This document shows positions 45,992-57,791 of a DNA stretch of 64,000 nt, in pieces; within the stretch, counting starts at the first letter, position 1; each line of letters opens with the position of its first letter. A program made the position numbers and the translations under genes. The notes under the pieces were generated by a model. It had not been told where the DNA came from. It did no database searches and was given only the letters and a program-made list of their open reading frames with translations. This DNA comes from Capniomyces stellatus (Eukaryota; Kickxellomycota; Harpellomycetes; Harpellales; Legeriomycetaceae), in NCBI GenBank assembly GCA_001661515.1, contig LUVW01000026.1, positions 137,096 through 201,095 on the forward strand. Reading direction: 5' to 3'.

Positions 45992-47478
45992 TCCCGCGTA
46001 AATTTTTTTCTTTTTTGAAAGAAGGTGCTCTGCCATTACAACCAAAAGTCCTCAATTATAACTTCCGTGTACTTGTCCTAACCGTTAATTCCGTGTATCT
46101 ACAGCTCGAACCCACTGCAGCCATTCTTATATATTATTTCTAGCCAAGTAGCACCTATGTACCCTTGCTGGCTATGGCCTGCATGCTATTTTTTTTTTTA
46201 GCTCACACCTACTTTCTAGACACATTAGAAATACTATCACTACGCCGCTTTTATGTCACGATTTCGTCTTTTTTTTTTTTTTAACGGCGTATTGCTTTTT
46301 CAGTGAAAAATCTCTTGCCTATTTGTGTACAATAGAATATGTTTCTATACCATATTTTTTGATGCCCAAGATCCATTGGATCTATTTACTTGCAATTCGC
46401 ACAAATTTCTACACACATTGTATCTCTATTATTCCCTTTTTATGTAAGCATTTTCGTCTAACTCCCCACTTTGTCCCTCTGCGCACCTTTATTTCCCAAC
46501 ATTGATGTATATATGTTATTTTATCAATTATATAAACATCATTAGGTGTGCTTTTTACTTTCTGATGTATTTCCTTTTTGGTTTTGGCCTTTTGATAGCT
46601 TGTCTAACGTTATATTTGTAGTTAGCTTTCTTGAACTTCCCTGCTTCCAAGAATCTTTGGTGAAAAGAATATTTGACCAAATGAAAACAGGATAAATTGA
46701 TAAATGGGTGTTAAGGTTTATATTAGTTTCAAACACAGCAACAGAGCACACGGTGTGCACTTTTATGACCAACAGCGCCAATGCCTGGGCGTGTACCTAT
46801 CAGTCATAATTAGCGCGTCCTTCAGCACGGTCCGGCTTCTGCGGAAACCTAGCTTCGACGTCAATGTGTATATTTGCGTTGAAAACAATTCTCGTACATT
46901 AAAGTTAAAACATTGCCTAACTTAGCCAATTGGTCAAATCTCACCCTTAAAATTGGCATTTTAATGGGCTTTTTATCTGCGCTTTCCGAAAAGCCACAAT
47001 TTAAACATCAGTCAGCCTTCACCGCTGGACTACTAAAAGTATTTGTTTGTTATTATTTTTATTATCCACAGCCTTGTTATTTGGCCGTTTTTGCGATATC
47101 AACTCTGTCACAAACTACCCACAAAGCCTCCCCCCCCACCCGACTTTGTTTTATTTGATAATTATCAAACTCAATTTCTCAAATCCGAAATTAAATTGTT
47201 ATATGTATTAGGTAATAGTGAAGCAAAACCATTTTGCCAATAAATCACATAAATAATAATAGCTACACTTGTTGAATGACATTTTTTTCATAATTAAAAA
47301 GCGGAATATATTTAAACAAGCGTTGAAACTCTTGTTCTTTCACAAACAGTACTATACTTGTAAAATAGCAATAACAATAGCCTGATTTATTCTAATACTA
47401 CTATATTCTAAACTCGGAATAATAATTAAAAGAAAAATACTTGTCCACAAAAACAAAAAAAAGCAATAAACATCAACA
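45992..47478. other. Intergenic spacer with a three-frame open segment
   Basis: 1.5 kb. T-rich DNA follows 45991. Between about 46699 and 47040 three overlapping open segments in three plus-strand frames look coding-like (see findings), perhaps a decayed gene. The last 250 bp before 47479 is AT-rich promoter-like DNA. Confidence 0.4.
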
Positions 47479-47927
47479 ATGCAAAGATATATTGTCGTAT
47501 TCCACAAAGACTGCAAAGAGGAATTGAGAACTAATGCTTTAAGCTCAGTTGAGGCCCAAGGTTTGATTCAAATACATTATACAACCCAGATTACTAAATT
47601 TTATTTTAAAAGCATCATTCTTTATTGACATTCTGCAACAACTATAATAATATGCATACCACTGTTATAGGCGGCCAGGTTCTTGACACTTTGGACATAA
47701 TTAACGGTGTCGTAGTTGCTCTTCCTAAAGACACAATCAGTAACTACACAAATTTTATCTATAACTATTTTGCCTTGCCTTTCGACCTGTCAATGTGTAT
47801 ACCACATACAACCAACTAATGGCTACATTGCTTACTTTTATTGTTCCTTATTCTGTATTTAGATGTTCTTGAAGCACACGAATGTATTGATTATATCGAG
47901 AAAGATTCCGAAGTCCGTATTTGCTAG
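47479..47927 (+). CDS. I9-family (Pbi2-like) proteinase inhibitor, three small exons
   Basis: Predicted small cytosolic inhibitor of subtilisin-type proteases, of the propeptide I9/Pbi2 type. The exons are 47479-47560, 47671-47739 and 47863-47927. They join in frame to 71 residues, close to the 75 of yeast Pbi2. The fold's sequence pattern is clear: a first strand MQRYIVVFHKD, a helix (EELRTNALSSVEAQ), the GGQVLDTLDIINGVVVALP strand pair, and the final helix and strand VLEAHECIDYIEKDSEVRIC. The donor of intron 1 is GTTTGA, which is weak; the other splice sites are standard. Such proteins hold vacuolar proteinase B in check and act in vacuole fusion in yeast; the role here is inferred. Confidence 0.8.
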
Positions 47928-48724
47928 GCAATAATGACTTGATGTGTGTGTGTGCGTGCATGTGCATGTGCTAGGGATGCTTAACAAGTTATTTGTGATT
48001 TTTTTTTCGTTCTAAATAAACACTTTCCTTGCAGTGACGCCACCCCGGATCTGACTCAAGCCATAAAGCTGTTTTGTTTACTTATTTAATCTTGGCGTTA
48101 AAAAGTGAAAACTGTAGTGTTCTTTTTTTTTTTTTTAACCCCAAGAAAAATGATACAACACCAGACCTCTAATACCATCAAATAAATGTTTGTGTAGCGA
48201 AAGAATATATCTGCTATATGCTAGAATTATCAAGTTAGCAAATTTCCTGGCTATGTCGTTTTATAAGTCTAGATAGTCTTTACCATGTCGGTATAGTTTC
48301 TCAAAAACACAATAGCCTGTGGCTGCCCAACTACTATACGCTAGGGCTAACGCTTATAGACCAATTCGCCAAAATAAAGCTTGGAGCCCGAACACAAAAC
48401 AAATCAGTTGACATTACCCAGGGTCAAAGTACAAATTAACCATAGCCTGCAATACTTCTGATGCGTTTTAGACGATGCGCGCTGGAGTATTACCCTAATC
48501 TTTTTTGGAATCTCCCCAAAAAATCAAAGTAAAAATTGGAAAAAGAAAAAGTGGAAAAATAATCTCGTATTTTTGTCTTTATTGCTCCAATAGTTTTTGT
48601 GAATACTAATAAAATGGCTAGAAATAGCATCAAAATAACAGCAACTAGACAACTTGATGGCGGCTGGACGCGTGCAGAGTGCGTGTGTATGGTCGGGCAG
48701 CATGCTAGGTATATTTGGTGTGGT
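47928..48724. other. Convergent spacer between the I9 inhibitor and the LOG gene
   Basis: About 800 bp between two gene 3' ends. It holds AT-rich DNA and a TG/TGCA-rich stretch at 47942-47970. Nothing else is recognised. Confidence 0.45.
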
Positions 48725-49763
48725 TTAACCTAAAGACTCCTTTAACTCCCAATCTAGGTCAAACCTTGTGTTCGGTGGTACATAAGTTTCAAGTTTTTCA
48801 AAAGCTTCATCGACAGTATCGCAGAATATCACTATTTCGCTGTTTTCCTTTTGAACAAATCCATCTAAGCGAAGAATGAACAAGAAAATTATCATTCGTA
48901 TAGGCATAAGCAGGCTTAACTGCACATTTTTATTTGCTCCTGGTACTGGTTTGGTGGTAACGTAGATCTTTAACCATTATTTATTATATATTAGTTACAT
49001 TTAACTGCATTCTCAAACTGCTTCATTAGCGGCGTATAGTATCCAAGAATATTCAAAACAATGATTGGCTTCGAGTGTATAGTCAACAATGACCTATGTA
49101 ATCAAGTTGCCGTATTCGCGATAGTTATTCACAGAGCTGTAGCCATTCGTATATATACCAAAGGCGATGCTACACACTATAACCGGTGTCTGCTTTTGTA
49201 CTTTCATTTTAACAAGTAATCTACAAATTCAGATTCAACTTAAGTAAAAAAAAATAGAAAAAATTACCAAGTTGTCATCTCCAATAGCTCCTCAAAGGTT
49301 CCGAAACCGCCTGGCAAAGTTATAAAAGCACTGCACTACAGTGAAATTTGGTTTATTTCCATGAATTTTGTCATATATGTTATTTTAATTTCTCTACATC
49401 TTTGCTTTAACGCTCGACTAAAAAATAATAATCTTTTTATGTTTGTTTTTTAAAAAAAGACCTTACTTTTTTGTTCATCATTCGCTTCCGTGTATGCATA
49501 TCTGGAACGATAATGGTCTCAACACTGCTATCGTTTCCTTCGCTTCTTATTAAAGCACCGGGTATTATTCCCAAAACCTTAGCGCCACTCTCATTTGCCG
49601 ACTTTGAAACCAACCCCATTAACCCATGATCTCCTCCGCCATACACTAGATTATAGCCATTCTCGGATATTTTTCTACCCACCTCGTTGGCCGAGTCGGT
49701 GAACTCTTTGACATTTGGGTCTTTTGAGGCGCAGAAAACACAGATATAATCTCCTTTTTTCAT
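48725..49763 (-). CDS. LOG-family 5'-monophosphate phosphoribohydrolase, four exons
   Basis: Family members release adenine-type bases from nucleoside 5'-monophosphates; plant LOG activates cytokinins. The exons on the minus strand are 49467-49763, 49268-49335, 48999-49093 and 48725-48864. They join in frame to 199 residues, the normal family length. Diagnostic blocks: YICVFCASKDPN, NLVYGGGDHGLMGLV, MHTRKRMM and the nucleotide-binding PGGxGTxxE motif, here LPGGFGTFEELLEM. Then follow HSKPIIVLNILGYY and, after the last intron, GFVQKENSEIVIF. All catalytic-site motifs are intact. The substrate in this fungus is not known. The short exons break the gene into pieces that would be missed without splicing. 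Confidence 0.9.
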
Positions 49764-50648
49764 ATTTTTATTTTATCCTTGCTATTTAGCTCGGTCTTTT
49801 TAATTCCAATTTGGGTTCTATTGGCGAGTGTTAATTTGGCTTCGATGAAAATACTCCTTTATTTTCATATTTGTATTTTAACAACCTGGTTAGTAAAAAA
49901 ATATATAAATAAAATAAAAAAATACCTACATCAAGTTCTGAACACTATATTTAAACTTTTTATAGATTTTATGTTAAGCTAGTTACATCCAAAGGAACAA
50001 CCTCATGGTGTACACTAAAACCAGAGAAAGTAGGCAAGTAGAAAAATCAAGAATATGGGTTGGAATTCCGATAATAAACTTAAAGAACAATTTCACTCTA
50101 AAACAATAATGATAATTAGAATAGGAAACTGGTCAATTAACCAATAGTTTAACAAGTTACTGTTTAGCTTTTTCTTCAAAAAAAGTATGCGCAAAAACAA
50201 AATAGGTTAAATGTGTGCATTTAAATACGTCAAAGTTTGTATTAAACATGGCATCAATCATGTATAAACACATGGCTCTTGAGAGTCGGACGAGTTGATA
50301 AGGTGTACATATATTCCCGTGATACTACTGTGTTAGTGCGTTTCCATTAAGCAATAACATTCCCTTTTTATAACCAGAAATCAGATACCAATGCAAATAG
50401 CTAGGCTCTGGAGGTACGTGGAGAGAGATCTTACTGGCTTTGGTTTATTAAAATAAAATTCTTGAGTTAATGGAAATTATGAAAAGTGTTTAAAAAATCA
50501 AAGGTAAAAATGCTACGATATTAAATATTAGACGGTATACAGCTTCAACCCCCTCCCCCTCTTCCCCCAACTGCTATTAAATTTGTGTATATACGAAACT
50601 CCTTATCAGTACTATTATATCAGGTGGCAACAAATAGATAAAATTGAA
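49764..50648. other. Spacer between the LOG gene and the APSES gene
   Basis: About 885 bp, AT-rich. It should hold the LOG promoter and the 3' end of the APSES gene; both are minus-strand genes. A C-rich patch at 50550-50570 is unexplained. Confidence 0.45.
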
Positions 50649-52337
50649 TTAGTCATCACCTTTTGTATTGTAATACTGGTGGTTCTGATCCAATAAAATA
50701 GAGTCGATTTCTCTGTCAAACTCGGGTGCATTTATGGACGGAAGAGTGATAGAGCTGGGGAAAAAGTGACTGTTTGGATTTTCAATGTATTCATTTGTAC
50801 AGTTTCCATTTAGTATTGACCCATTGGCATTGTCGGTGCTATAAAGCATTCCAGGATAGTTCACGATGCTGAAAGCCGACTCTACATTTTCGTCCCGAAT
50901 ATTACTTTCCCCCGAGTAGCCGTCTACATTTCCTCGTATGCTGCCAACATCGTTCTCGTAGTCACAGTTTAGGTAGCTATTGTAGTTATGGTTTTGGTTT
51001 TGGTTTTGGTTCTGGTTTTGGTTCTGGTTCTGGTTTTGGTCAAACTGCTGGCTTTGGTTTTGGTTCTGGTCAAACTGATGGTTCATTTCACTGTTGTAGT
51101 AGTTCTCGCCCTGCAAATTCATACTATAGTCTAGTGGAATTGCAGAGTTAATATTGGGTCGATAAATATTAGAGTATCCGTTGAGGTATATCGGAGGATT
51201 GTTTTCGTTCCTACTGTATTCCACCTGATTTAGCACTCCAGACAGGCTTGAGCAGCTGTATGATTCCTGTGGGTGCTCGTTTGTGTTTTCAGCGCAGTTG
51301 CTGGTAGGCGAGTCTATCTGCTTAGACTGGTAGTAGTCATCAGAATTTTCAGGCTTGGTTACTTCGGTTGGTACGTGGTTAGTTCTCAGATTGTGTACGT
51401 TGGGTTCGTAGTGGATCATCTGTATAACCTTCCGATCCTTGTATTCCTGGTAGGCGTGTCCATTATGCTGATCATTGACCTTGTACTGACCAGATGTTGA
51501 GGGGTTGCCTTCGTTTGTGGACTTGTTATAGCTGGTGTGGTCGTAGGCTTTATATGGGTCGCTTGTAAGGATTGTGGGTTTGTATTTTGAGTAGGATCCC
51601 AACGAAGTGTACCCTATTTTGAACTGCTCTGTCTGCTGGGAGGACTCTGTCTCAAACAGTGGGCGTAGCGGGTTGTAGATGTTATGCTTTTCAGCTAGAA
51701 ACTTTGCTCTCTCAAACGTTATCCAGACCCCCTTAAGATACATTGCGCCTGTTTTTACCACTTTTCTGTCCTTTTCGTTTTTTAGAATACCATCTCTCTT
51801 CCCCCTGGTCATCTTTGTTACGTTTAACAGCTTTGTTCCGTTGACCATGTTGTTATCCTGTCTCCGAGCAACAGTTATTCCGTCATACTCATAGTTTAGC
51901 GTTTTTGTTCTTTCATCCTCCCAATTCGATGTAGTTAGCGGGTTTCTGGACCTGTTGTATCTACCCTTGTAATAGCTGTCGTAGCTTTTATATATATTGT
52001 TGCTGTTTGAAAGGTATGTATTTAGTTGGTATGTATTGGTGTTATATCCGAAATTGTTTTTGGCTTGCGAATATTTATTAAAGTCCTGTATGCCCATTTC
52101 CGAATAGGGCTCCCAGGAGCCACTGACTAATCCTTTGTAATGGTTTTCTGCGCCAATGCTTAGTTCCACGTTGCTGTGATTGTCAAGCAGTCTGGCTGGC
52201 TCATTGGGATCGGCAGTTTTGGGGGTAAAGTTATGGTAGCTGGACTCTAGTTTGGGTTTAGGCGTCCCATACTCTGTTTTTAGAGTACTTCCTTCTGACG
52301 AGGACTGTGCTATTATTTCTGGCTTCGAGTTCTTCAT
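50649..52337 (-). CDS. APSES-domain transcription factor, StuA/Efg1-like
   Basis: 562 residues, no intron. The APSES (KilA-N-like) DNA-binding domain occupies about residues 137-230. It contains [39 protein letters not shown] and [20 protein letters not shown], the pattern of StuA, Asm1, Efg1 and Phd1, which control fungal development and morphogenesis. No ankyrin repeats follow, which separates it from Swi6/Mbp1-type APSES proteins. The flanks are Tyr/Asn/Ser-rich and disordered, and a Gln-Asn array (about 425-450) is encoded by hexanucleotide repeats. Nuclear location is expected. Target genes cannot be inferred. Confidence 0.93.
   Translation of the reverse strand: MKNSKPEIIAQSSSEGSTLKTEYGTPKPKLESSYHNFTPKTADPNEPARLLDNHSNVELSIGAENHYKGLVSGSWEPYSEMGIQDFNKYSQAKNNFGYNTNTYQLNTYLSNSNNIYKSYDSYYKGRYNRSRNPLTTSNWEDERTKTLNYEYDGITVARRQDNNMVNGTKLLNVTKMTRGKRDGILKNEKDRKVVKTGAMYLKGVWITFERAKFLAEKHNIYNPLRPLFETESSQQTEQFKIGYTSLGSYSKYKPTILTSDPYKAYDHTSYNKSTNEGNPSTSGQYKVNDQHNGHAYQEYKDRKVIQMIHYEPNVHNLRTNHVPTEVTKPENSDDYYQSKQIDSPTSNCAENTNEHPQESYSCSSLSGVLNQVEYSRNENNPPIYLNGYSNIYRPNINSAIPLDYSMNLQGENYYNSEMNHQFDQNQNQSQQFDQNQNQNQNQNQNQNQNHNYNSYLNCDYENDVGSIRGNVDGYSGESNIRDENVESAFSIVNYPGMLYSTDNANGSILNGNCTNEYIENPNSHFFPSSITLPSINAPEFDREIDSILLDQNHQYYNTKGDD
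50990..51070 (-). repeat. Coding hexanucleotide array for Gln-Asn repeats
   Basis: Tandem CAGAAC/CAAAAC units on the coding strand encode alternating Gln and Asn in the APSES factor. Two larger FDQNQ-type copies flank it. A prion-like, length-variable segment is likely. Confidence 0.85.
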
Positions 52338-54080
52338 AGTTGGTTGCTTGAAAGTAAAAACAATAAAATAGGCATTTATCTATTGATTTCTACAGTATTT
52401 GGACAAAAGCGTTTTAGTCGGTATTATTAGGCCTTAGTAGCTAACAAGTTGGAGTGGTAACTCTGGAAACAATGAAAGAAAAATCAAGTACGTAGGGACC
52501 ACATAAACTTACAGCTTTCAAGTATTTAAACCGAGTATTTAGCTATATCCTCTTTTCAGTTGCTTTCAATGTTTGCTTTAATCAAGTAAAGGCGCTCCAA
52601 ATGTTATATTAATTGAATGTATTGCTATGTGTTTGTAATTTGGAGGCAAGCGATTATCAAAAATAAACTTCTTCAAGTTAAACAAAATGCAAGCGCTAGC
52701 AGCAGCCATTATATACAAGTCTAGACGCATTATAGTTTAACATTAAATGATATTTGTAAATGATCCGAGGCATTTGTTTTTACAGAAAGTTCTATTTAAA
52801 AAGGATGAGCTAATGGGATGCCAGCCTTTCGATGCCTTTATCTTGCTTGAAAACAACTAAAAGTGAGTAAAAAAGAAAAAAGTTGCAAAAGCTATGGGGC
52901 AGTACATGTATACACGGCAAATATAGCATGATGGAGTATACAGAGCATCATTAGTATATCCAAGTAATAAAAATAATAAAAAAACTGATCAATCATCCAA
53001 CTTGTGGTTTCCAACAAATCAAAAGTCAAAATAGAATCAAAGAAAAAAAAATAGTTGATATCAACTTTATGTACAATTGAGTAATGGTGCTTTTTGAAAT
53101 TGAGTTTGTTGTAGTGCGCTATATATTTTTGTTGGATTTTACTACCAACAGGTTTGGTGTTTGGGTATTCTTGTTTTGCAAGTTAATTCTATTTGTGATT
53201 TGGGTCAATTCCAACGAAGCTGGCACTCTTTTTTCACTGCGTGGATTCCTGGAGACAAAACTGTTTGTTCTTCAAAGCAAACCTCACCATCTTAAAAAAT
53301 GCCACTTGAATATTAAGACAAATCACAAGTCCAATAAATCAAGCTAAAAGTAATGTACCAACTATGAATCTCTTCAAAAAAATAATTAACACGTATATAT
53401 ATATGTGTGTTTGTTTTCCAAAACATCAGTTTGTGTTTGGATTTGGCTCTTTAATCACTCAACAACATCGCCTCAAAAAGAAGAAGGAAAGGTGATGTTC
53501 CAAACCCCAAGATACATGGAATAAGTCCTATTGGGTATATTTATGAAATCTTGGAATAAAAACGCTTTCTCTTTATTGATATATAATTTTTTTGTCAACT
53601 ATAACTCAGTAAAGTGCAATAACAAACATTAACTCGGTTATGCATTTGGTAGTGTTTATTTCCAAATTAAACACTGCAGCCTGCCCAAACAACTGTAATA
53701 GATGTGTAGGTATTTATGTCAACTTGGGGTAGGAAATGTGAATCATTGTTGATCTAAATAGCCAACAGTTTAAATGGAACATGCGTGATATTGTAAGTGT
53801 ACATGTAAATATTGTGTGTAGAGTAGTTTTAAATTTTGAACTAGGCTACTAGTCGATCAAAATAATAAAAGTAGAATTCTAGAAGATAAATGGATAACTA
53901 TACAAAGCCAACACCATAAATTCGTACCATCAAACTACCAGGTAATAGTAGATGGCAAGTGCTGTATTCTCAGCGCAACTTCGTTTACTTGGTCTGGTAT
54001 TTAATTGGAATATTGGTTCCAGACTTTTACGACACTAATGAGGCCAGAGATCTTTTTGCGGCAAAAAGAGCCAAAACTAA

Positions 54081-54170
54081 GAACTGAGAACTAAAACTAA
54101 AATTAAGAACTAAAATTAAGAGCTAAAATTAAGAGCTAAAATTGAGAGCTAAAATTAAGAGCTAAAGTTG
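54081..54170. repeat. Tandem 15-bp repeat (AGAGCTAAAATTAAG)
   Basis: About six copies with single-base variants (GAACT/GAGCT). It is purine-rich on the plus strand. Confidence 0.88.
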
Positions 54171-55825
54171 AAAACCAACCAACTTGGAGTGGCTATAAAT
54201 GAAAAAATTGATCGAAGGTCAGTTAAGCTCAAGGTTTACCCAACTTGAAAAACTTGAAATTACAATATTCTGAGGGATGTTGGGGAAAGAATTGTAAATC
54301 ATGTGGAACATAAAACTACTGTAGTGTGTCTTGGTGTGTTTTAGCAATAAAAGATGATGTGAGAAACCTACCAGCTGAAAGCAACTACTCGAGCTTGGTC
54401 TCTGACTGCTGACAGAATTTGTAGTTATATTGTGTACAATATTTTTTTTCTTTGCCAAAGAGAAGCCTCGAGTAGTCAATGCAATGAACCCAATCTTAAA
54501 ACCGGAAAGCATAGTATACGCTGCAGCTCGTCTGATTGGGACCTTAATCGATGGTGTCAAAAAGAAAAAGAAGACTAAACATGATTCCATGGAAAAGAAA
54601 AAGATTAAACACTGCCAGGCTTCTATTAAGACTAATCGTATTTACACCTAATGGACAAAGGCAGTTTATACTATAGCTAGATACTTTGTCAGGTCGGGAG
54701 CTTGGCTAAAGAAACTCATCGCTTCAACAAGTAGCACTGATAGGCTAGGTTATACGCTGTTTTCCAAGCACCACGAGTGTGTATCGACTTTTGGATAATT
54801 GTCAGTGGTTCATCGTTGGATTTTGTTTTTATTATTGAAATCGTTGAATATTGTTTTTATTATTTTGAAAGTTCAAGTTTTTGTTGTTTGTTCACTATTG
54901 AATTTGATACACGTATATTACAAAATAAATAAATGGGGAAAGGCCAGAATTCCTGCATTTGTTCCATTTCACAGCAGCGAATAGCAGATATATACTCTTT
55001 TTGGCCTCAAAGAGCAGTAGAAGCTTGTGTTGCGGGTATTTTCCTTGGTTTCTATCATTAATGTTTTTAAATGCCTACGCCTTTGCAAATCGGAAAATTG
55101 AGGAACGTAAAGCTGCAATTATAATTTAGGAATATAATTGTCAAATAGAACTATAGAACATCCACATATAAACCTCGAGTACTTTTAGAACCACTCGTTG
55201 CTATTAAATTTATTTCACTGCGTAAATATAAAGCTGAGGAGAAAGTGCTAGTTGGCGAAAAACATATACCGTGGCAAATTTAAATCACCACTCTAGTATT
55301 CTATTCCAAGATTATGCCAATTGGAAAAGAGTAAACAATAAAGTGTAAGAGAAAGTGTACACAAGATTCAGTTGTATTGGTCTTAATATAGCAATACCAG
55401 TACTTGCTGAATACGTTGCTGTGGTGTTATTGTTGGTCTGAGGGCCAATTGAAGATAAAGTGGTGGGAATTCTCGGTTTTAAACTGGGCAATAATAAGAA
55501 TGGTGATAATATTAATAATAAAAGACTAGAGTAAAAATAGTAAACAAAGCAATAAAGATACTTTAAAATACCATCACTTGAGATTTTAAAGCAGTACATT
55601 GATGCTAAATTAAAAGTTGGTTAGACTCGGGTAAACAAAAGCTACAAAGCCAAGTTAATGAATAGAGAACTATGGAACTTGCGCCAAAAAGGATGTGATG
55701 TTTGGAGAACGAGAAGATGTGTTGTTTGTGCGTATAAAGGCTAACTGCAGGCATATCCAAGAAATTTATGAGTTGAAACAACTAAGCAGGAAATACATGT
55801 ACAATACACAAGTATAACATTGATG

Positions 55826-56188
55826 CGCGTGATATATATGCTATGTATGTTGGCGAGTAGCTCTCTAGATATAAGAAGGCCTATTGGAAACCCCGGCATT
55901 AAAGAAAAGTACGACACGAAAATTAACGTTATTTTTTTTAAAAAAGAAACTCCATTAATGCCAAATGTTTGGTTAAACGTAAAAAGATGTCTAAATGTTA
56001 TGTGTAGAAAAATCAGGAAGAAAGAAACTGTAGAAAGGAATAGTATAAACTGTGTAAACCCGATCAAAGCAGCAGTGGTATCGCAGTTTTTTGAAACTCC
56101 TGCAAGTCTAATGGACCAAAAGAACACATTCCAAATAATCAGGGTGCAGACAAACACGATATTATTGGCAAAATATGGCAAATACTAA
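55826..56188 (+). CDS. Hypothetical small basic protein (120 residues)
   Basis: A plus-strand frame with two ATGs near its start (55826 and 55838). The N-terminus is mildly hydrophobic (MRVIYMLCMLASSSL), which could be a weak signal peptide, followed by a Lys/Arg-rich body with four further Cys (for example RKIRKKETVERNSINCVNPI). No family is recognised. An equally long mirror frame exists on the other strand, so chance is possible. Confidence 0.3.
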   Translation, partial: RVIYMLCMLASSSLDIRRPIGNPGIKEKYDTKINVIFFKKETPLMPNVWLNVKRCLNVMCRKIRKKETVERNSINCVNPIKAAVVSQFFETPASLMDQKNTFQIIRVQTNTILLAKYGKY

Positions 56189-56477
56189 CTAAAGCAAAAG
56201 TAAGACATACAGTTGCCTATAACTTGTAAACAACAACATTATTGTGTTAGTGTCAATATCCACACTGTAACTAGTAAAAAGAAAACAAAGTTATTTGTAA
56301 AAAAAAAAGTTTTAGGGTATTTTAAATTAAAACATCTCAGCAAGACAAATGGGTATAAAATGACAACAGATGTACCATATTTTCCCAATATTGTTTTGAA
56401 GACGTAATAAATAAACCTATTTTATTCTGTTCGAGCCAGCTTTATCTTCCGTAGATATACACAAGAAAGACAAAATC

Positions 56478-56795
56478 ACATTCAAAGCAAACATGGACGA
56501 CAACAATACAAAGCAAAATCCAGGACTTGGATCAGAGGCTGAAAACGCAAATGTAGAAATTATTACAATGCCAGTTCCACAAGATACTAGTCAATTAGGC
56601 AATAAAAACAACACATTCGAATCAAACAAGGAAGACAACAACAACAACACATCCAAAGCAAACATGGACGACAACAATGCAGCACAAACCTCAGGACTTG
56701 GATCAGAAGCTGAAAACGCAAATGCAGCAATTATTACAATGCCAGTTCCACAAGATACTAGCCAATTAGGCAACAATGTTAGTAGAGTACTCCCT
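56478..56795 (+). repeat. Tandem duplication (171-bp offset) within the membrane-protein gene
   Basis: Positions from about 56478 and from about 56649 align over roughly 130 bp with few differences. The aligned part includes bases that lie upstream of the first ATG. The second copy therefore translates what is leader sequence in the first. Confidence 0.85.
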
Positions 56796-57359
56796 GCAGT
56801 CCACACAACCAACCAAAGATATAATGACACCCCAGGCCCTGGGTCTAATGCGCAAAATGATGGTGGATACTACAGTAGGAATAAGTGGGGTGATCACGAT
56901 CCTACTGAAGTGGGGAAAGACCACTACGCGTTCCAAGTGATTTTATATTTGTTAAATTTAGTTTTGGTTGGAAATGCTGTGGCGATTCTCGTGGTGGCCG
57001 TTCAAACAATTAACGAAGCTAAGGAAGATGGAACCAAATTCTTGATAGAAAAGTATCAGTACATGGCTTTTTCAGGGATATTGGTTACAATGGCAATACT
57101 TATAATAACGCTGGTGCTGGAGTTTATCTACGATTATACTATTAGTAAAATAAAAAGGAAGAACCAAGGAAAGAGAGAGGTAAAGGCGAGCAATGCCATT
57201 GCTGGCCATGCTTTGTACAGAACGATCAGCAAAGTAGCATATTTGTTGACAATAATACTGCATCTGGTTGTTTTTATATTTACATTCAACGCTTTGAAGG
57301 AAAGATTGGAAAAAAGCCAAAAAATGCAAGGAAGCCAAAGACAACAAAGAAGATACTAA
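56493..57359 (+). CDS. Three-TM membrane protein with duplicated N-terminus
   Basis: 288 residues, family not recognised. The first 57 residues are almost repeated by the next: GLGSEAENAN and ITMPVPQDTSQLGN occur twice at a spacing of exactly 171 bp. Three hydrophobic segments follow: ILYLLNLVLVGNAVAILVVA (about 149), MAFSGILVTMAILIITLVLE (about 190) and VAYLLTIILHLVVFIFTF (about 248). Basic loops and a basic tail (KIKRKNQGKREVK, SQRQQRRY) suggest a cytosolic C-terminus. The N-terminal part is acidic/Asn-rich and disordered. The ATG at 56493 is preceded by TTCAAAGCAAAC, and the second copy keeps TCCAAAGCAAAC before its own in-frame ATG at 56664. Confidence 0.7.
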   Translation: MDDNNTKQNPGLGSEAENANVEIITMPVPQDTSQLGNKNNTFESNKEDNNNNTSKANMDDNNAAQTSGLGSEAENANAAIITMPVPQDTSQLGNNVSRVLPAVHTTNQRYNDTPGPGSNAQNDGGYYSRNKWGDHDPTEVGKDHYAFQVILYLLNLVLVGNAVAILVVAVQTINEAKEDGTKFLIEKYQYMAFSGILVTMAILIITLVLEFIYDYTISKIKRKNQGKREVKASNAIAGHALYRTISKVAYLLTIILHLVVFIFTFNALKERLEKSQKMQGSQRQQRRY

Positions 57360-57791
57360 ATATATATATATCAAGATATTTTATTTAATTTCCAAGACCA
57401 ACTCACTAGTCTTTTCGTGGTCAAAGTTTCAATTTTTTTTTTTTTTTGTTCTCTTAACCATCGATAAAATAAATACCAATTAAAAAAAGTAAATGCCAAC
57501 CTAACACAAAACAAAACAAAACGCACGAATGTTAAATTGGCACAGAACTAGTAAAGTTTAAGTAGGATTGTGTTTCTTGGACAAGGACGGTCAGGCAAGG
57601 GGAGAGGTGAAGAAGATACTCAAAGATTTAAACGAGAACTTATATTGATAGAATTGAAATTAAAAACAGAATAAATTTTTAAGCCTGTAAAAAGGAGCTG
57701 TATATATAATATGTTAAGGATAGAGGATTGGACTAGGGTAGAAGTAATAATGTAAAGAGAAAAGAAAAGAAGGAAAAGAAAAGAGCACAGT
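57360..57791. other. Convergent spacer between the membrane-protein gene and the Bfr2/AATF gene
   Basis: 430 bp, AT-rich, with a TATATATATA tract just after 57359, an AAAAC repeat at 57503-57525 and a 15-nt T run near 57440. It contains the 3' ends of both genes. Confidence 0.45.

Larger units (their letters stand above)
52338..56492. other. Large intergenic region, 4.2 kb
   Basis: AT-rich DNA upstream of the APSES gene, a class often preceded by long leaders. Several short frames occur at 53084-53347, 54430-54651, 54219-54590 minus, 55312-55599 minus and 55826-56188. Only the last is listed as a weak gene candidate. A 15-bp tandem array lies at 54081-54170. I recognise no transposon or RNA gene. 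Confidence 0.45.

Noticed and set aside
54219..54651. Overlapping opposite-strand frames of 123 and 73 codons
   Set aside because: Neither shows a domain; the plus-strand frame is mostly Lys from A-rich DNA, and no splice context supports either.
55312..55599. 95-codon minus-strand frame with a hydrophobic C-terminus resembling a GPI tail
   Set aside because: An acceptor-like TTGCCCAG precedes the polar part, but no upstream exon in phase could be found and the hydrophobic N-half looks like translated T-rich DNA.
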